Of a DNA stretch of 64,000 nt, positions 26,637 to 35,136 are shown piece after piece. This DNA comes from CAWIKY01 sp963836905. Its GTDB lineage: Bacteria; Pseudomonadota; Alphaproteobacteria; Caulobacterales; Hyphomonadaceae. The DNA lies in assembly GCA_963836905.1 (NCBI GenBank), contig CAWIKY010000003.1:1-64000 (forward strand), read 5' to 3'. Each line of letters begins with the position of its first letter. The stretch's first letter is position 1. Below the pieces are notes generated by a model that saw only the letters and a program-made list of their open reading frames with translations, was not told the DNA's origin and made no database searches. Position numbers and translations under genes: made by a program.

Positions 26637-27713
26637 ATGAGCAAGCAAGACTCATCACAAATATCGGCGAACAAGAAGGATCGCTCGACGTCGTATGATG
26701 TGGCGAAGCTCGCTGGCGTTTCGCAGTCTGCGGTGTCGCGTTGTTTTCGTCCGGGATCGAGTATTTCGTCCAAGACCAAGGCCAAGGTCCTGCAGGCCGC
26801 GAAGCAATTGGGCTATCATCCCAACGCAATGGCGTCTGGGTTGATGACAAACCGGACGGGTCTGATTGCCGTTATTATTTCCAGCCTTACCAATCTTTAT
26901 TACCCTGAAGTTCTAGCTGAGATTACTCAAAGGCTGTCAGACCGGAACGCCCGTGTTCTGCTTTTCGCACTTCGCTCGGAAGGTGAAGTTGATACGATTC
27001 TTGAGCAGGTGTGGCGATATCGTGTGGACGGCGCCATTGTTGCCGCCAGCTTGACGAAAGCTCAGGTTCTGGACTTTTCCCGGCATAAGGTTCCGCTTGT
27101 TCTGTACAATCGCCAGAGCACCGATCTCGATGTCGCGAGTGTCAGCTGCGACTCGCTGGTTGGTGAACGTTGGCTCGTTGATTTGCTTGTCGAAGCGGGA
27201 CGCCGGAATTTCGGCATTATAGGCGGACCGAAAGACTCGTTTGTCGGTCAAGAGCGCGTTCAGGGAGCAATCGGCCGATTAAAGCACCACGGTTTTGTCG
27301 CCAGCGTAGTGGAAGGGAGATTCGACTACATGAGCGGGCAGAAAGGGCTTGAGGTCCTGCTCCAGGAGACGCACGGCAAGCTCGATGGAGTTATTTGTGT
27401 AAATGATCTCATGGCCATCGGTGCAATTGATCTGGCGCGTGCAAAAGGGCTGAAAATTCCTCAAGATCTATGCGTCGTCGGTTTTGATGGTGTCGCCCCT
27501 GCCGGCTGGGACAGTTACCGGCTCACTACCGTGAGGCAACCGGTCCGCCGTATGTCCGAAGCAGCTGTTTCGATGATACTTGAACGCATCGAAAATCCGT
27601 CTCTTCCGCCTGAGGTGCGAAGCTTTGCAGGCGCCATCATCAAGGGAACGTCAGCCCAGTGTCCTGACGGAACAGAGATAACAAAAGGACCCGTGGCTCA
27701 AACCAAGCACTAG
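26637..27713 (+). CDS. LacI-family transcriptional regulator of the catabolic cluster
   Basis: 358 residues. The LacI-type helix-turn-helix is at about residues 18-37 (TSYDVAKLAGVSQSAVSRCF), preceded by a 16-residue charged tail, then the hinge region NAMASGLMTNRTGLIAVI that enters the minor groove, and a periplasmic-binding-protein-like effector domain (VDGAIVAAS, FGIIGGPKDSFVGQERVQG, DGVICVNDLMAIGAIDLARAKG, DLCVVGFDG). It resembles the GntR/IdnR-like LacI members that sense sugars and sugar acids. It is the only regulator in the 25-43 kb cluster. The five 16-bp palindromes before the cluster promoters are the expected operator type, so it probably represses the cluster until a pathway compound binds. 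The gene lies 115 bases after protein A. Confidence 0.9.
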   Translation: MSKQDSSQISANKKDRSTSYDVAKLAGVSQSAVSRCFRPGSSISSKTKAKVLQAAKQLGYHPNAMASGLMTNRTGLIAVIISSLTNLYYPEVLAEITQRLSDRNARVLLFALRSEGEVDTILEQVWRYRVDGAIVAASLTKAQVLDFSRHKVPLVLYNRQSTDLDVASVSCDSLVGERWLVDLLVEAGRRNFGIIGGPKDSFVGQERVQGAIGRLKHHGFVASVVEGRFDYMSGQKGLEVLLQETHGKLDGVICVNDLMAIGAIDLARAKGLKIPQDLCVVGFDGVAPAGWDSYRLTTVRQPVRRMSEAAVSMILERIENPSLPPEVRSFAGAIIKGTSAQCPDGTEITKGPVAQTKH

Positions 27714-28011
27714 CTGGCATCTTCTATCGGCTTTCATCTTCGAAGTGCCGTTCGCATGGCGGGCTATCATGTCTGATAGTTCCTCAGCTTTTCTGACTAT
27801 GCCTCGCGTTACCAGACGGGTTTGAGAGTGTTCCCATTGCTGTGGAGGTCGAAGAGGATCATGATCTCCTGAAGCCATCCAATCGTCGATGTCGGGCAGT
27901 CGAGGCGCTTGGCATCTACCTATTTTCTTCCCGGTTTACGGCATTTCCGACATTCGAGACCAGGGCGAAAACCCCACAGCTACAGGGTGGATAAAATCTT
28001 CCAAACGCGTA
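27714..28011. other. Intergenic region with a possible decayed gene
   Basis: About 300 bases between the LacI gene and operator B with no intact gene. On the minus strand, bases about 27900-27760 read as protein-like fragments (VDAKRLDCPT..IGWLQEIM, then FDLHSNGNTLKPVW) broken by in-frame stops at 27809-27811 and further on, with apparent frame changes. This looks like the remains of a small gene, but I cannot name it. The 3' end leads into operator B of the astA-like operon. Confidence 0.35.
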
Positions 28012-28027
28012 TTGCATGCGCATGCAC
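28012..28027. promoter_or_regulatory. Operator B of the cluster palindrome (TTGCATGCGCATGCAC)
   Basis: The core GCATGCGCATGC is a perfect palindrome. It lies only 19 bases before the ATG of the astA-like gene, a position in which a bound LacI protein would block transcription or elongation of the long operon that follows. Confidence 0.65.
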
Positions 28028-28046
28028 AAGATGAGAAGACATAGGA

Positions 28047-29118
28047 ATGGTGGAATCTGATTTGTCTGACGTGAAGGTCTCCAGCACCGTGGGGAGTTAT
28101 GACGAGGGTTTCGGGTTGCCCATCCTTCGGACCGCGCGTGGATCCGATCTTGAAGAATTGTATCGTCTTGCTCGCGTTGGTGGCGACGGACTTACTAACC
28201 TCCCACCGGATCGCAATTCCCTGGCGGCCAAGCTGGCAGCAAGCGAGCAAGCAATGAACTCTTCAGCGTCGCGGGAGCAAGGCGCTGCAATGCTTTTCAT
28301 CGTCGAACTGGCTGGCCGGGTTGTGGGAACGTCGTGCGTCTTTCCTCGTGTCGGGGCGGATTGGCCATTTTATAGCTATCGATTAACCCAGCAGGTCTCT
28401 CGCTCACTCGCGATCGGTAAGCGTAAATCCCAGACGCTTCTCAACCTCGTGAATGACTTCGATGGTGAGTGTGAGGTTGGCGGACTCTTCGTCGATCCCA
28501 ACTGCCGCGGTCACGCAGTTGGCAAGCTGGCGGCGCAGGCACGCTACCTGTTCATTGCAATGCATCGGGAATGGTTCGCCAGCACGGTCATCGCCGAACT
28601 CAGGGGCTATCAGAATGAGGGGGGTAAGTCTCCGGTCTGGGAAGCCATCGGCCGACATTTCTACGAAATGGATTTTAGCGACGCAGACCGTACCGGCGCG
28701 CTTTCCGGTAATCAGTTCATCGCCGATCTTGGCCCGCGTTATCCGTTGTATTTGTCGATGTTGCCTAAGCCAGCTCAAGAGGCGCTCGGAAAGCCACACA
28801 ATGATGGTCGCCCGGCTCTGAAGATGCTTCTTGCGGAAGGTTTCACCGCTGGAAAATACGTCGACATTTTCGATGGTGGCCCAACGCTGGTAGCCGAGAT
28901 CGATGCGGTGCGAAGCGTCAGGGACTATCGTTCCAGCAGCGTTCGAAACATTTCCAATGACCTTGAAGGCGCGACCAGTTCACTTGTCGCATCCGGATTC
29001 GGGCCTGAGTTCCGTGTTACCCGCGGTTTGGTGGCCGAACGGAGAAACAATATCTCCTGAAATGGCCTCGGTCCTTGGACTCGAAACCGGCGACGCCTTC
29101 TCTTTCGTCCCGATTTAA
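28047..29118 (+). CDS. Arginine N-succinyltransferase-like acyltransferase (AstA family), +1 frameshift
   Basis: GNAT-fold acyltransferase of the AstA family. Matching blocks: PILRTARGSDLEELYRLAR, GMTNLP-like GLTNLPPD, CEVGGLFVDPNCRGHAVGKLAAQARYLFIA, VIAELRGYQNEGGKSPVWEAIGRHFYEMDF, and KYVDIFDGGPTLVAEIDAVR. The first frame stops at 29060, but the family C-terminus (NGETISPEMASVLGLETGD.FSFVPI) continues one base over and stops at 29118. The 1072-base span is one more than a multiple of three; repaired length is about 356 residues. AstA normally succinylates arginine as the first AST pathway step, but no other ast gene is here and the gene heads an operon of NTF2-like proteins, so another amine or amino acid may be its substrate. 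The next gene starts 12 bases after the real stop. Confidence 0.82.
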
Positions 29119-29130
29119 TGCGGAGCTAGC

Positions 29131-30195
29131 ATGGAACTTCCGTTCTCAATTCCTGATCGTCCTTCCGTGACGAAAGTTCGCCGTCGCGATGCCAACGAGC
29201 TGCTTCACAACGCCGGCGAGCGCACGCAACCCATGTCCGGTTTTGAAGACCAGTTCACCGATATCGTCGATTACATCGTGAAGATTACCGACGAGATCTG
29301 GATGGATCGTGCGGTTGGTCGAATCTACGACACGTACGATGCCAGTTGCACGATCTATTCGTCTTATGGAGTCGTGCGCTCGGTTGAAGAGGTTATTTCT
29401 GGCACGGTCACGACACTCAACGCGTTTCCTGACGGGGAAATACATCACCTGAATGTTGCGTGGTCCGGAGATGAAAACGAAGGCTTCTACACCTCGCATC
29501 TGGGCCATAGCCGATCCACCAACTCAGGCCGGACCAGTTTGGGTGCGCCGACTGGTCGACGCTCATCGATCAGATTTGCGGCAGACTGTATCAGCAAGGA
29601 CAATCGAATCCACACTGAGTGGTTGGTCCGCGATGCGGGGGCCCAGGTTCGACAGTTGGGGTTCGATTTGCAGCAAACGGCGCGCCGCCTGGCTGAGACT
29701 GGCCAACCCGAGGTGATGCTGGTTTCGCCGGAAACCCGCCTGAACGGACAGGCACCACGGCAGAAACTCGATATCGATCCAGCCGACGCTGACGGGTGGG
29801 CACGGCACACCTTCCACAATCTCTGGAATCTCAAGAGGTTTGACTGGCTTGACCAGTATTACCATCCGGGTGCCGTCGTGCATGGCGGTGGCGGCAGACT
29901 TGCACAGGGCGTGCGCAATATCGGCGCTCTTCTTTTGCATATCCAGACCGCGATTCCTGACGGTATTTTGCGGGTTGAGAATGTCTGCCATAGCGAGGAA
30001 AGCGACGGGGTCATTCTTGCGGTTCGCTGGGTGCTCGAGGGGACAACAGCTCCCGGGGGCGTCCTTGGAGAATGTCCGGCCGGCAAGCCGGTGTTCATGA
30101 TGGGTATCAGTCATCTACGCTTTGAAGGTGGACGCATAATCGAGGAATGGATGATTTTCGATGAGCTTGGTGTTCTAACGCAGGCGTATCGCTGA
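29131..30195 (+). CDS. Double NTF2/SnoaL-like domain protein B
   Basis: 354 residues; ATG 29131 follows CGGAG. Two NTF2-like domains: about 40-185 (FTDIVDYIVKITDEIWMDRAVGRIYDTYDASCTIYSSYG.VRSVEEVISGTV...ADCISKDNRIHTEWLVRDAG) and about 205-354 (HTFHNLWNLKRFDWLDQYYHPGAVVHGGGGRLAQGVRNIGALLLHIQ...FMMGISHLRFEGGRIIEEWMIFDELGVL). The nearest relative in the window is protein C just downstream, which repeats the same landmarks (DYI.R.T..IWE, DCLCRENRIVEEWLVRDN, SHYRIRAGAIVEDM.VFDELAIL), so B and C arose by duplication. The A of its TGA stop is the first base of the ATG of protein C. Such pairs may form one mixed complex. No catalytic role can be assigned from sequence. Confidence 0.82.
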   Translation: MELPFSIPDRPSVTKVRRRDANELLHNAGERTQPMSGFEDQFTDIVDYIVKITDEIWMDRAVGRIYDTYDASCTIYSSYGVVRSVEEVISGTVTTLNAFPDGEIHHLNVAWSGDENEGFYTSHLGHSRSTNSGRTSLGAPTGRRSSIRFAADCISKDNRIHTEWLVRDAGAQVRQLGFDLQQTARRLAETGQPEVMLVSPETRLNGQAPRQKLDIDPADADGWARHTFHNLWNLKRFDWLDQYYHPGAVVHGGGGRLAQGVRNIGALLLHIQTAIPDGILRVENVCHSEESDGVILAVRWVLEGTTAPGGVLGECPAGKPVFMMGISHLRFEGGRIIEEWMIFDELGVLTQAYR

Positions 30196-31268
30196 TGAGT
30201 AGTTGGAATGATCATCCCGAAGTTCGGTCTCCAATGGGCCGGAGTTTCAAAGACCTCATGGAAGAAGGTCCGCGTCGACAGGCCCTGCCTGGCTACGAGC
30301 CGGTCTATAGGGACTTTGTCGACTATATAATCCGGTGCACACACCGGATTTGGGAAGAAAAGAATATCGGCCTCTGCCGCACACACTACAGTGACGATTG
30401 CGTGATGCACACATTGGCCGGACCGCAAACCGGTAGCGAGATCGTTGTGCAAAACACGATTGGTGCCCTTGCCATGTCTAGCGATCGCCAGGTCATTGGC
30501 GAAGACGTGATCTGGAGCGACGACGGAGGTGATCATCTCTACAGTTCGCACCGTATTGTAAGCAGTTCCACGCATCTGGGCGATGACGCCATGCTCGGGG
30601 CGGCAACACGGCGCGAGGCGGGCGTGATGACAATCGCCGACTGCCTATGCCGTGAGAACCGAATTGTCGAGGAATGGCTTGTTCGCGACAATCTGAGGGC
30701 CGTTTGGCAGGTCGGGCGTGATCCATGGGAGGTCGCGCGGAAGCAGGCCGCCGCTGATCAGGACGGCGACCAATCGCGACATGACTGGCGCTCAAACGAA
30801 ATTGCGCGGGTACGTCTCGAAGATCATGTGGGTGTTCCGACCGATCATCCAGCGCAACTGCCGTGCAACATGCTGATAGCTGCCTTTTCGCAGGATATGT
30901 ATGGCGAAGCGGCAAAGGCATTATCTCCTGCTGCAGAAGTGCGCTGGCCATCGAATCGTCACGGTTACGGGCGAGGGTTCTGGATAGGGTGCCTGACGCA
31001 GATACGGGCGAGCTTGCAGCAACCCTCATTTTCGATCGACCACATCGCGGCGAGGCCGTTGCCCAACGATGACGTGGCAGTCGCTCTTCGCTGGTCCCTG
31101 GCCGGTGTCCATGCTGGCGGAGGGGTCTGGGGGCAACCGACGGGCCGCGAGCTATTGGTTATGGCGGTTTCCCATTACCGCATCAGAGCGGGCGCAATTG
31201 TTGAGGATATGACAGTCTTCGACGAGCTCGCGATACTTCGACAGATTGCAGGAGGGCTCGGAGCATGA
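30195..31268 (+). CDS. Double NTF2/SnoaL-like domain protein C
   Basis: 357 residues, paralogue of protein B. The first NTF2-like domain runs from about 30 to 175 (YEPVYRDFVDYIIRCTHRIWEEKNIGLCRTHYSDDCVMHTLAG.QTGSEIVVQNTIGAL, then ADCLCRENRIVEEWLVRDNLRAVWQVG), the second from about 220 to 350 (CNMLIAAFSQDMYGEAAKALSPAAEVRWPSNRHGYGRGFWIG, ending YRIRAGAIVEDMTVFDELAILRQ). No signal peptide, so cytosolic. It sits between protein B (TGATG junction) and the 226-residue unknown protein (ATGA overlap), so its expression is tightly tied to theirs. A heteromer of B and C is a reasonable guess, since translational coupling of paralogues often serves fixed stoichiometry. Confidence 0.82.
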   Translation: MSSWNDHPEVRSPMGRSFKDLMEEGPRRQALPGYEPVYRDFVDYIIRCTHRIWEEKNIGLCRTHYSDDCVMHTLAGPQTGSEIVVQNTIGALAMSSDRQVIGEDVIWSDDGGDHLYSSHRIVSSSTHLGDDAMLGAATRREAGVMTIADCLCRENRIVEEWLVRDNLRAVWQVGRDPWEVARKQAAADQDGDQSRHDWRSNEIARVRLEDHVGVPTDHPAQLPCNMLIAAFSQDMYGEAAKALSPAAEVRWPSNRHGYGRGFWIGCLTQIRASLQQPSFSIDHIAARPLPNDDVAVALRWSLAGVHAGGGVWGQPTGRELLVMAVSHYRIRAGAIVEDMTVFDELAILRQIAGGLGA

Positions 31269-31945
31269 AAGCTGTAGATGCCCTTCGTATGCTGTCACAA
31301 GGTGAGCGGCCGAAAGATGCCATTCTTCCCCCCTGTCGGCTGGACGGATCAGGAACCGAAGCTTATGGCGAGGAAGCCATTATAAGTCATTTCAGACGTG
31401 CTCCATTCAAGGGCCTTGAGGCTGCGAAACTGGTTGTGTCCTCAGGACATGTCGGAGTGTTTGCAGACGAGGCCGTTCTCATTGCAGACACCTACAATGA
31501 TCGGCTCCTTCGCATCTGGCATATCGGCGCTGCAGACCCCTGCCCCGCCGAACCGTCGATCGGCGTAGCGTTTGATACCGATCTTTTTCAGGAAAGACGC
31601 GATGTCGCGTGGCGCCCTGAGGATCATCCTCAACTCGATACCGGTGCGTTTGAGGCCTTGCGCGAGATCGGATACGGAATTGCTCATGGTCGGGCGGGCG
31701 CAGAGGGCCCCGCGCATTGGCGTACCCGCCCCTTTGTTCTTCGGGCATTTTCAGACGGACCTACAACCGCTGCCCTGTTCGCAGTTCACCGGCTTGGTTC
31801 GGGGCAGGAACGGAGTACCGGGTTCTCGTTTGCAGCAGCCAGGTTTATGTTTGGGTCGGAACGGGCTGCTGAGCCAAAGGTCGTGCGCGATCATGCAGGA
31901 GAAAAGGCTGTAGAGCAGACAGTCTGGCGGGCCACTTTCGCATGA
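31265..31945 (+). CDS. Hypothetical protein of the NTF2/aldolase operon
   Basis: 226 residues, starting in a 4-base ATGA overlap with protein C and ending in a 4-base overlap with the alpha/beta hydrolase gene, so it belongs to the operon. I do not recognise a family with confidence. The stretch YGEEAIISHFRRAPFKGLEAAKLVVSSGHVGVFADEAVLIAD (residues about 35-75) looks like the central strand-helix part of an NTF2-like domain, with the conserved place where an oligomer interface would lie; the second half (FVLRAFSDGPTTAALFAVHRLGSGQERSTGFSFAAARF) reads like the last two beta strands. It may therefore be a shortened and diverged member of the neighbouring NTF2-like group. No catalytic motif, no signal peptide, no membrane helix. 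Confidence 0.7.
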   Translation: MKAVDALRMLSQGERPKDAILPPCRLDGSGTEAYGEEAIISHFRRAPFKGLEAAKLVVSSGHVGVFADEAVLIADTYNDRLLRIWHIGAADPCPAEPSIGVAFDTDLFQERRDVAWRPEDHPQLDTGAFEALREIGYGIAHGRAGAEGPAHWRTRPFVLRAFSDGPTTAALFAVHRLGSGQERSTGFSFAAARFMFGSERAAEPKVVRDHAGEKAVEQTVWRATFA

Positions 31946-32649
31946 CTGACCGTCCAACACTTTTACTCCTTCCGGGTAACATGTGCGACGAGCGCCTCTG
32001 GCGTGGCGTGCTGCCGGAATTAAACGGCTGGCACGTTCAGCAGTGTCTGCCCACTGAGGACTCGATCCATGAAATGGCTCAGACCTGCCTGGATCGCACA
32101 CCGGGCCCATTAATACCGGTCGGGTTCTCGATGGGCGCAATTATTGCGCTCTCAATGGCGAATATCTCACCGGAACGGATCGCCGCCATTGCCCTGATCG
32201 ATACAAATGCAGGTGCCGACCGTCCGGATCGTGCCAACGTCAGGCATCGTCAACAAAAAGATGTCATGGCAGGCAAGCTTGAGACCGTGGTTCTGGACGA
32301 ACTCGCGCCTGTTTATTTTGCGAGCGGGAACCGCAACGATGAGAAATTGCGGTCTCTTGTCCTGAAAATGGCTCTGGATATCGGTCCGGACGTGTTCTGC
32401 TCGCAGAGCGAAGCGCTGCGTACCAGACCAGACCAGAGGCATGTAATGCCTACCCTCAACGTCGCGTCGTTTATTGCGTGCGGAGAGGAAGACGCGATCT
32501 GTTCCCCCGACCTTCATCGCGAGTTGTCCAATACCGCGATGAACAGCGAATTGCATATCGTGCCGGATGCAGGACATATGTTGCCGATGGAGCAACCCGA
32601 GGCGCTTGGCAAACTGCTATCGCACTGGCTGAACCGAATTGACCTTTGA
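31942..32649 (+). CDS. Alpha/beta-fold hydrolase
   Basis: Small hydrolase of 235 residues without signal peptide. Triad candidates are clear: nucleophile Ser63 in the elbow PVGFSMGAI, the acid in CGEEDAICSP and the His in VPDAGHMLPMEQPEAL. An oxyanion loop LLPGNMCDERLW lies near the N-terminus. The type resembles pimeloyl-ester or lactone/enol-lactone hydrolases, which often work in catabolic operons to open a lactone or split a C-C bond. It begins in a 4-base overlap with the upstream unknown gene, and its TGA shares its last base with the ATG of a 57-residue small gene. In this operon it probably hydrolyses an intermediate made before the HpcH/HpaI aldolase step; the substrate is unknown. 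Confidence 0.87.
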   Translation: MTDRPTLLLLPGNMCDERLWRGVLPELNGWHVQQCLPTEDSIHEMAQTCLDRTPGPLIPVGFSMGAIIALSMANISPERIAAIALIDTNAGADRPDRANVRHRQQKDVMAGKLETVVLDELAPVYFASGNRNDEKLRSLVLKMALDIGPDVFCSQSEALRTRPDQRHVMPTLNVASFIACGEEDAICSPDLHRELSNTAMNSELHIVPDAGHMLPMEQPEALGKLLSHWLNRIDL

Positions 32650-32822
32650 TGGTCTCACCGGATCCTGACCCCGCCTGCCAGACACCGACCGCACAGGATA
32701 CAGACGATCACGGATATCCGACTGAGTGGGCAGACCAGCAAGATGTACGTAAAAGTGGTCTCGCTCAGCCTGCGACCGGATATCGGGTCAAGCGTAGAAG
32801 ATTCGGGAGAGACGTAGCATGA
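32649..32822 (+). CDS. Small protein of 57 residues, translationally coupled on both sides
   Basis: The frame starts with the ATG formed by the TGATG junction at the end of the hydrolase gene and stops in the TGA of the ATGA overlap that starts the aldolase gene. It therefore bridges the two genes without a gap, which is strong support for real translation. The peptide begins MVSPDPDPACQT, has an acidic/polar middle (QDTDDHGYPTEWADQQD) and a strongly basic tail (GYRVKRRRFGRDVA). No membrane segment and no recognised family. Possible roles are a small subunit, an adaptor of the aldolase, or simply a coupling cistron that carries ribosomes to the aldolase start. Confidence 0.65.
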   Translation: MVSPDPDPACQTPTAQDTDDHGYPTEWADQQDVRKSGLAQPATGYRVKRRRFGRDVA

Positions 32823-33568
32823 GTAACTTCGGCGAAAGACTTAGATCTGGCGAACTACTGATAGCAACCTGGGTCAAGACCCCTCACCCTCACGTGGTTG
32901 AAGTGTTGTGTCATTCGGAACTGGACGCTTTGATCCTCGATGCAGAACATGCCCCATTCGACCGGGCAGTTTTGGACAACTGTATTCTGGCCGCGAGAGC
33001 CGGTAAGAAGCCGGTGCTTGTTCGGCCATCGGCAAATGAGCCCGCTGCCCTTCTGCAGGCTTTGGACGGCGGTGCTGACGGTGTTGTAATTCCGCATATC
33101 TGCAGCGAGGCCGAGGCTGAAGCAGCTGTACTGGCCTGTCACTACCGGCCGGGCGGACGGGGATATGCAGGCAGCACGAGAGCCGCGGGCTACACCACCC
33201 GGGGAATGGCAGCCCATCGCGAGGCGGCAAAGAATGTCACTGTCATAGCGCAGATCGAAGACGCTGAGGCACTTGACGAGATTGAGCGCATTGCGCGGGT
33301 GCCCGGTCTGGACTGCCTGTTTGTAGGACGCGCCGACCTGACCATGTCTCTTGGCGCAAACTCACCGGATGACCAGAAAGTCATAGATGCTGTAGAACGC
33401 ATTTGTACAGCTTGTGTAGAGGCCGGAATGCCTGTTGGAATGTTCCTGGGTCGACCTTCCGATGTCCCGCACTGGCGATCGAAAGGCGCTACGGTCTTCT
33501 TTTTGAAATCTGACCAGGAGTTTCTGCTCTCCGGCGCGCAAGCTCTGTGCTCTGCGGTACGCACCTAG
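32819..33568 (+). CDS. HpcH/HpaI-family class II aldolase
   Basis: 249-residue TIM-barrel aldolase or citrate-lyase-beta-like enzyme. Key features: LIATWVKTPHPHVVEVL, the acidic segment LDALILDAEHAPFDR with the metal-proximal His, RAGKKPVLVRPSANEPAALLQALDGGADGVVIPHI, the substrate-binding RPGGRGYAGSTRAAGY, and the metal ligands Glu and Asp in IAQIEDAEAL and DCLFVGRADLTMSLG. These enzymes cleave 2-keto-3-deoxy or 4-hydroxy-2-keto acids to pyruvate (or glyoxylate) plus an aldehyde. It is the last gene of the operon that begins with the AstA-like gene and is coupled to the small protein by ATGA. It most likely performs the cleavage that feeds central metabolism. Its stop overlaps the convergent MFS gene. 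Confidence 0.92.
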   Translation: MSNFGERLRSGELLIATWVKTPHPHVVEVLCHSELDALILDAEHAPFDRAVLDNCILAARAGKKPVLVRPSANEPAALLQALDGGADGVVIPHICSEAEAEAAVLACHYRPGGRGYAGSTRAAGYTTRGMAAHREAAKNVTVIAQIEDAEALDEIERIARVPGLDCLFVGRADLTMSLGANSPDDQKVIDAVERICTACVEAGMPVGMFLGRPSDVPHWRSKGATVFFLKSDQEFLLSGAQALCSAVRT

Positions 33569-35022
33569 TTCGGCGGTATGAGTTCCTCTTCTGCCTGCCG
33601 TGACTTGAGGATTGCCCGTGCATTATCATGGGTCACCTTGGTGACGCGCAGCTTTCCGTAGAAGATCGACGCTATCAAACCCGGAATCGTTGTCAGGACG
33701 AAGGCAGCAGCGAGTGACATCAGGACCGTCTGCGAGACCTCGCCAGGGAGCGCCTTTTCCGGAAACGCTATTATGGTGAGGACCCAGCCTGCCAGCGCGG
33801 TGCCGATCGCCTGATCGACACGGGCAAACAGGGTTCGCGCCGCGTACAGAATGCCTTCCTGACGCAGACCGTATTTCACCTCATTCTCGTCAGCGATATC
33901 GGCCAGCGCCGAATACACCGTCGTCGTCATGACGCTGTAGGGTGCATGCTGCAGCACCGAGAACGCGATGAGAATCCACAGGAGCCCCGGCGTTTCAGGC
34001 CCCATGATCCCCAGCCATCCGAGCGCGAGAGGGAGAGCTGGACCGATGCAGTAGACAATAACCGCCACCATTCCGGTCCATCGCTTGTCGAACCGGTTAT
34101 GCAATCGAGTTACCGCAAGTGCGCCGAAGAGGTATCCTGTAAAACTTCCGATCGCAAAAAGGCTGATCTGGGTATTGTCGATCTGCCAGAAATAGCTCGC
34201 AGAATAAAACCAAAGTCCGCCACGAACCCCCACCATCAGGGAAAGGAAGAACATGCCGATGAGCAAGACCACATAATTTCGGTTCGACAGCGCTTTCACG
34301 AAGTCGCGCCAGAATTCAATCGGACTGAATTTCGGTGTGTCGGGTTTGGCCTGGGCCAGATAAGGGATGAACCGTTTGGTCGACCAGGCCGATGCTGCGC
34401 AGAACAGGATAATCAGCAGGGCGAAAAAGCCCGCAAATGCCGGATATCGTGAGGGGTCTAGCGCTCCGTTTGTATACTCCGCTGTCGCACGGAAGAACCA
34501 GGCAAAGGACAGGACCCACCCGAGTGTGTCGCCAACCCAGAGAAAGAACGTGTTGTAGGCCATGATGCTTGAACGGCCGAGATAATCGTCCGACATCTCG
34601 CCGCCGAGTGCCATGTGGGGTGTGTGATAGAGCGACATGCATTGCAGCAAGGCGACGTTGAAGCAGGTCAACCAGGCAAGTTCGAGAAATTCGGGAAGGC
34701 CGCCGGGCGGGTTGAAGACTGCATAAAAACAGATCGCGCCCGGCAGGATCGAGCCGAACAGAAAGGGGTGACGCCTGCCAAGCTTGGTGCGGACCCTGTC
34801 GGACCATGAGCCCACGAGCGGATCGAAAACAGCGTTGACGATCATGCCGACCGCGAGCGCCATTCCGACGTGTCCCGGTTCGATGCCTCTAACCTGATTG
34901 TAAAAGATCAGAAGAAAGCTTGCAGTGGTCGTATAGACAATCGCTTCAGCGGTGCTGCCCACACCGTACATTGCCTTGTCCCACGCACGCAGGCGCGGTT
35001 TCCCGTTCACTAGTGAAACCAA
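33565..35022 (-). CDS. MFS transporter, glycoside-pentoside-hexuronide (GPH) cation symporter family
   Basis: Inner-membrane importer of about 485 residues with twelve helices. GPH family marks: YGVGSTAEAIVYTTTASFLLIFYNQV at the start, the signature VNAVFDPLVGSWSDRVRTKLGRRHPFLFGS in loop 2-3, and ADENEVKYGLRQEGILYAARTLFARVDQAIGTALAGW in the second half. Members import sugars, glycosides and sugar acids with Na+ or H+. The start is unsure: TTG 35022 has the best ribosome site (GGAGGG, 8 bases), GTG 35010 is possible. It is divergent from protein D with operator C between them, so it is the likely inner-membrane uptake partner of the TonB receptor at 36.3 kb. Confidence 0.88.
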   Translation of the reverse strand: MVSLVNGKPRLRAWDKAMYGVGSTAEAIVYTTTASFLLIFYNQVRGIEPGHVGMALAVGMIVNAVFDPLVGSWSDRVRTKLGRRHPFLFGSILPGAICFYAVFNPPGGLPEFLELAWLTCFNVALLQCMSLYHTPHMALGGEMSDDYLGRSSIMAYNTFFLWVGDTLGWVLSFAWFFRATAEYTNGALDPSRYPAFAGFFALLIILFCAASAWSTKRFIPYLAQAKPDTPKFSPIEFWRDFVKALSNRNYVVLLIGMFFLSLMVGVRGGLWFYSASYFWQIDNTQISLFAIGSFTGYLFGALAVTRLHNRFDKRWTGMVAVIVYCIGPALPLALGWLGIMGPETPGLLWILIAFSVLQHAPYSVMTTTVYSALADIADENEVKYGLRQEGILYAARTLFARVDQAIGTALAGWVLTIIAFPEKALPGEVSQTVLMSLAAAFVLTTIPGLIASIFYGKLRVTKVTHDNARAILKSRQAEEELIPPN

Positions 35023-35093
35023 GTCCCTGCCCTCCGCCCAACTCGCCAATCTCTCGCTGCAATATCTTACTGATCACAACCGGTTGACGACTA

Positions 35094-35109
35094 TTGAATG
35101 CGCATGCAA
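35094..35109. promoter_or_regulatory. Operator C of the cluster palindrome (TTGAATGCGCATGCAA)
   Basis: The best palindrome of the five, with only one mismatched pair in 16 bases. It lies between the divergent MFS and protein D genes, 27 bases before the chosen ATG of protein D, and could control both. The ATG at 35098 falls inside it and is therefore unlikely to be a start. Confidence 0.7.
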
Positions 35110-35136
35110 TCGGATTTCTGTCAAATGGAGCGTGTG

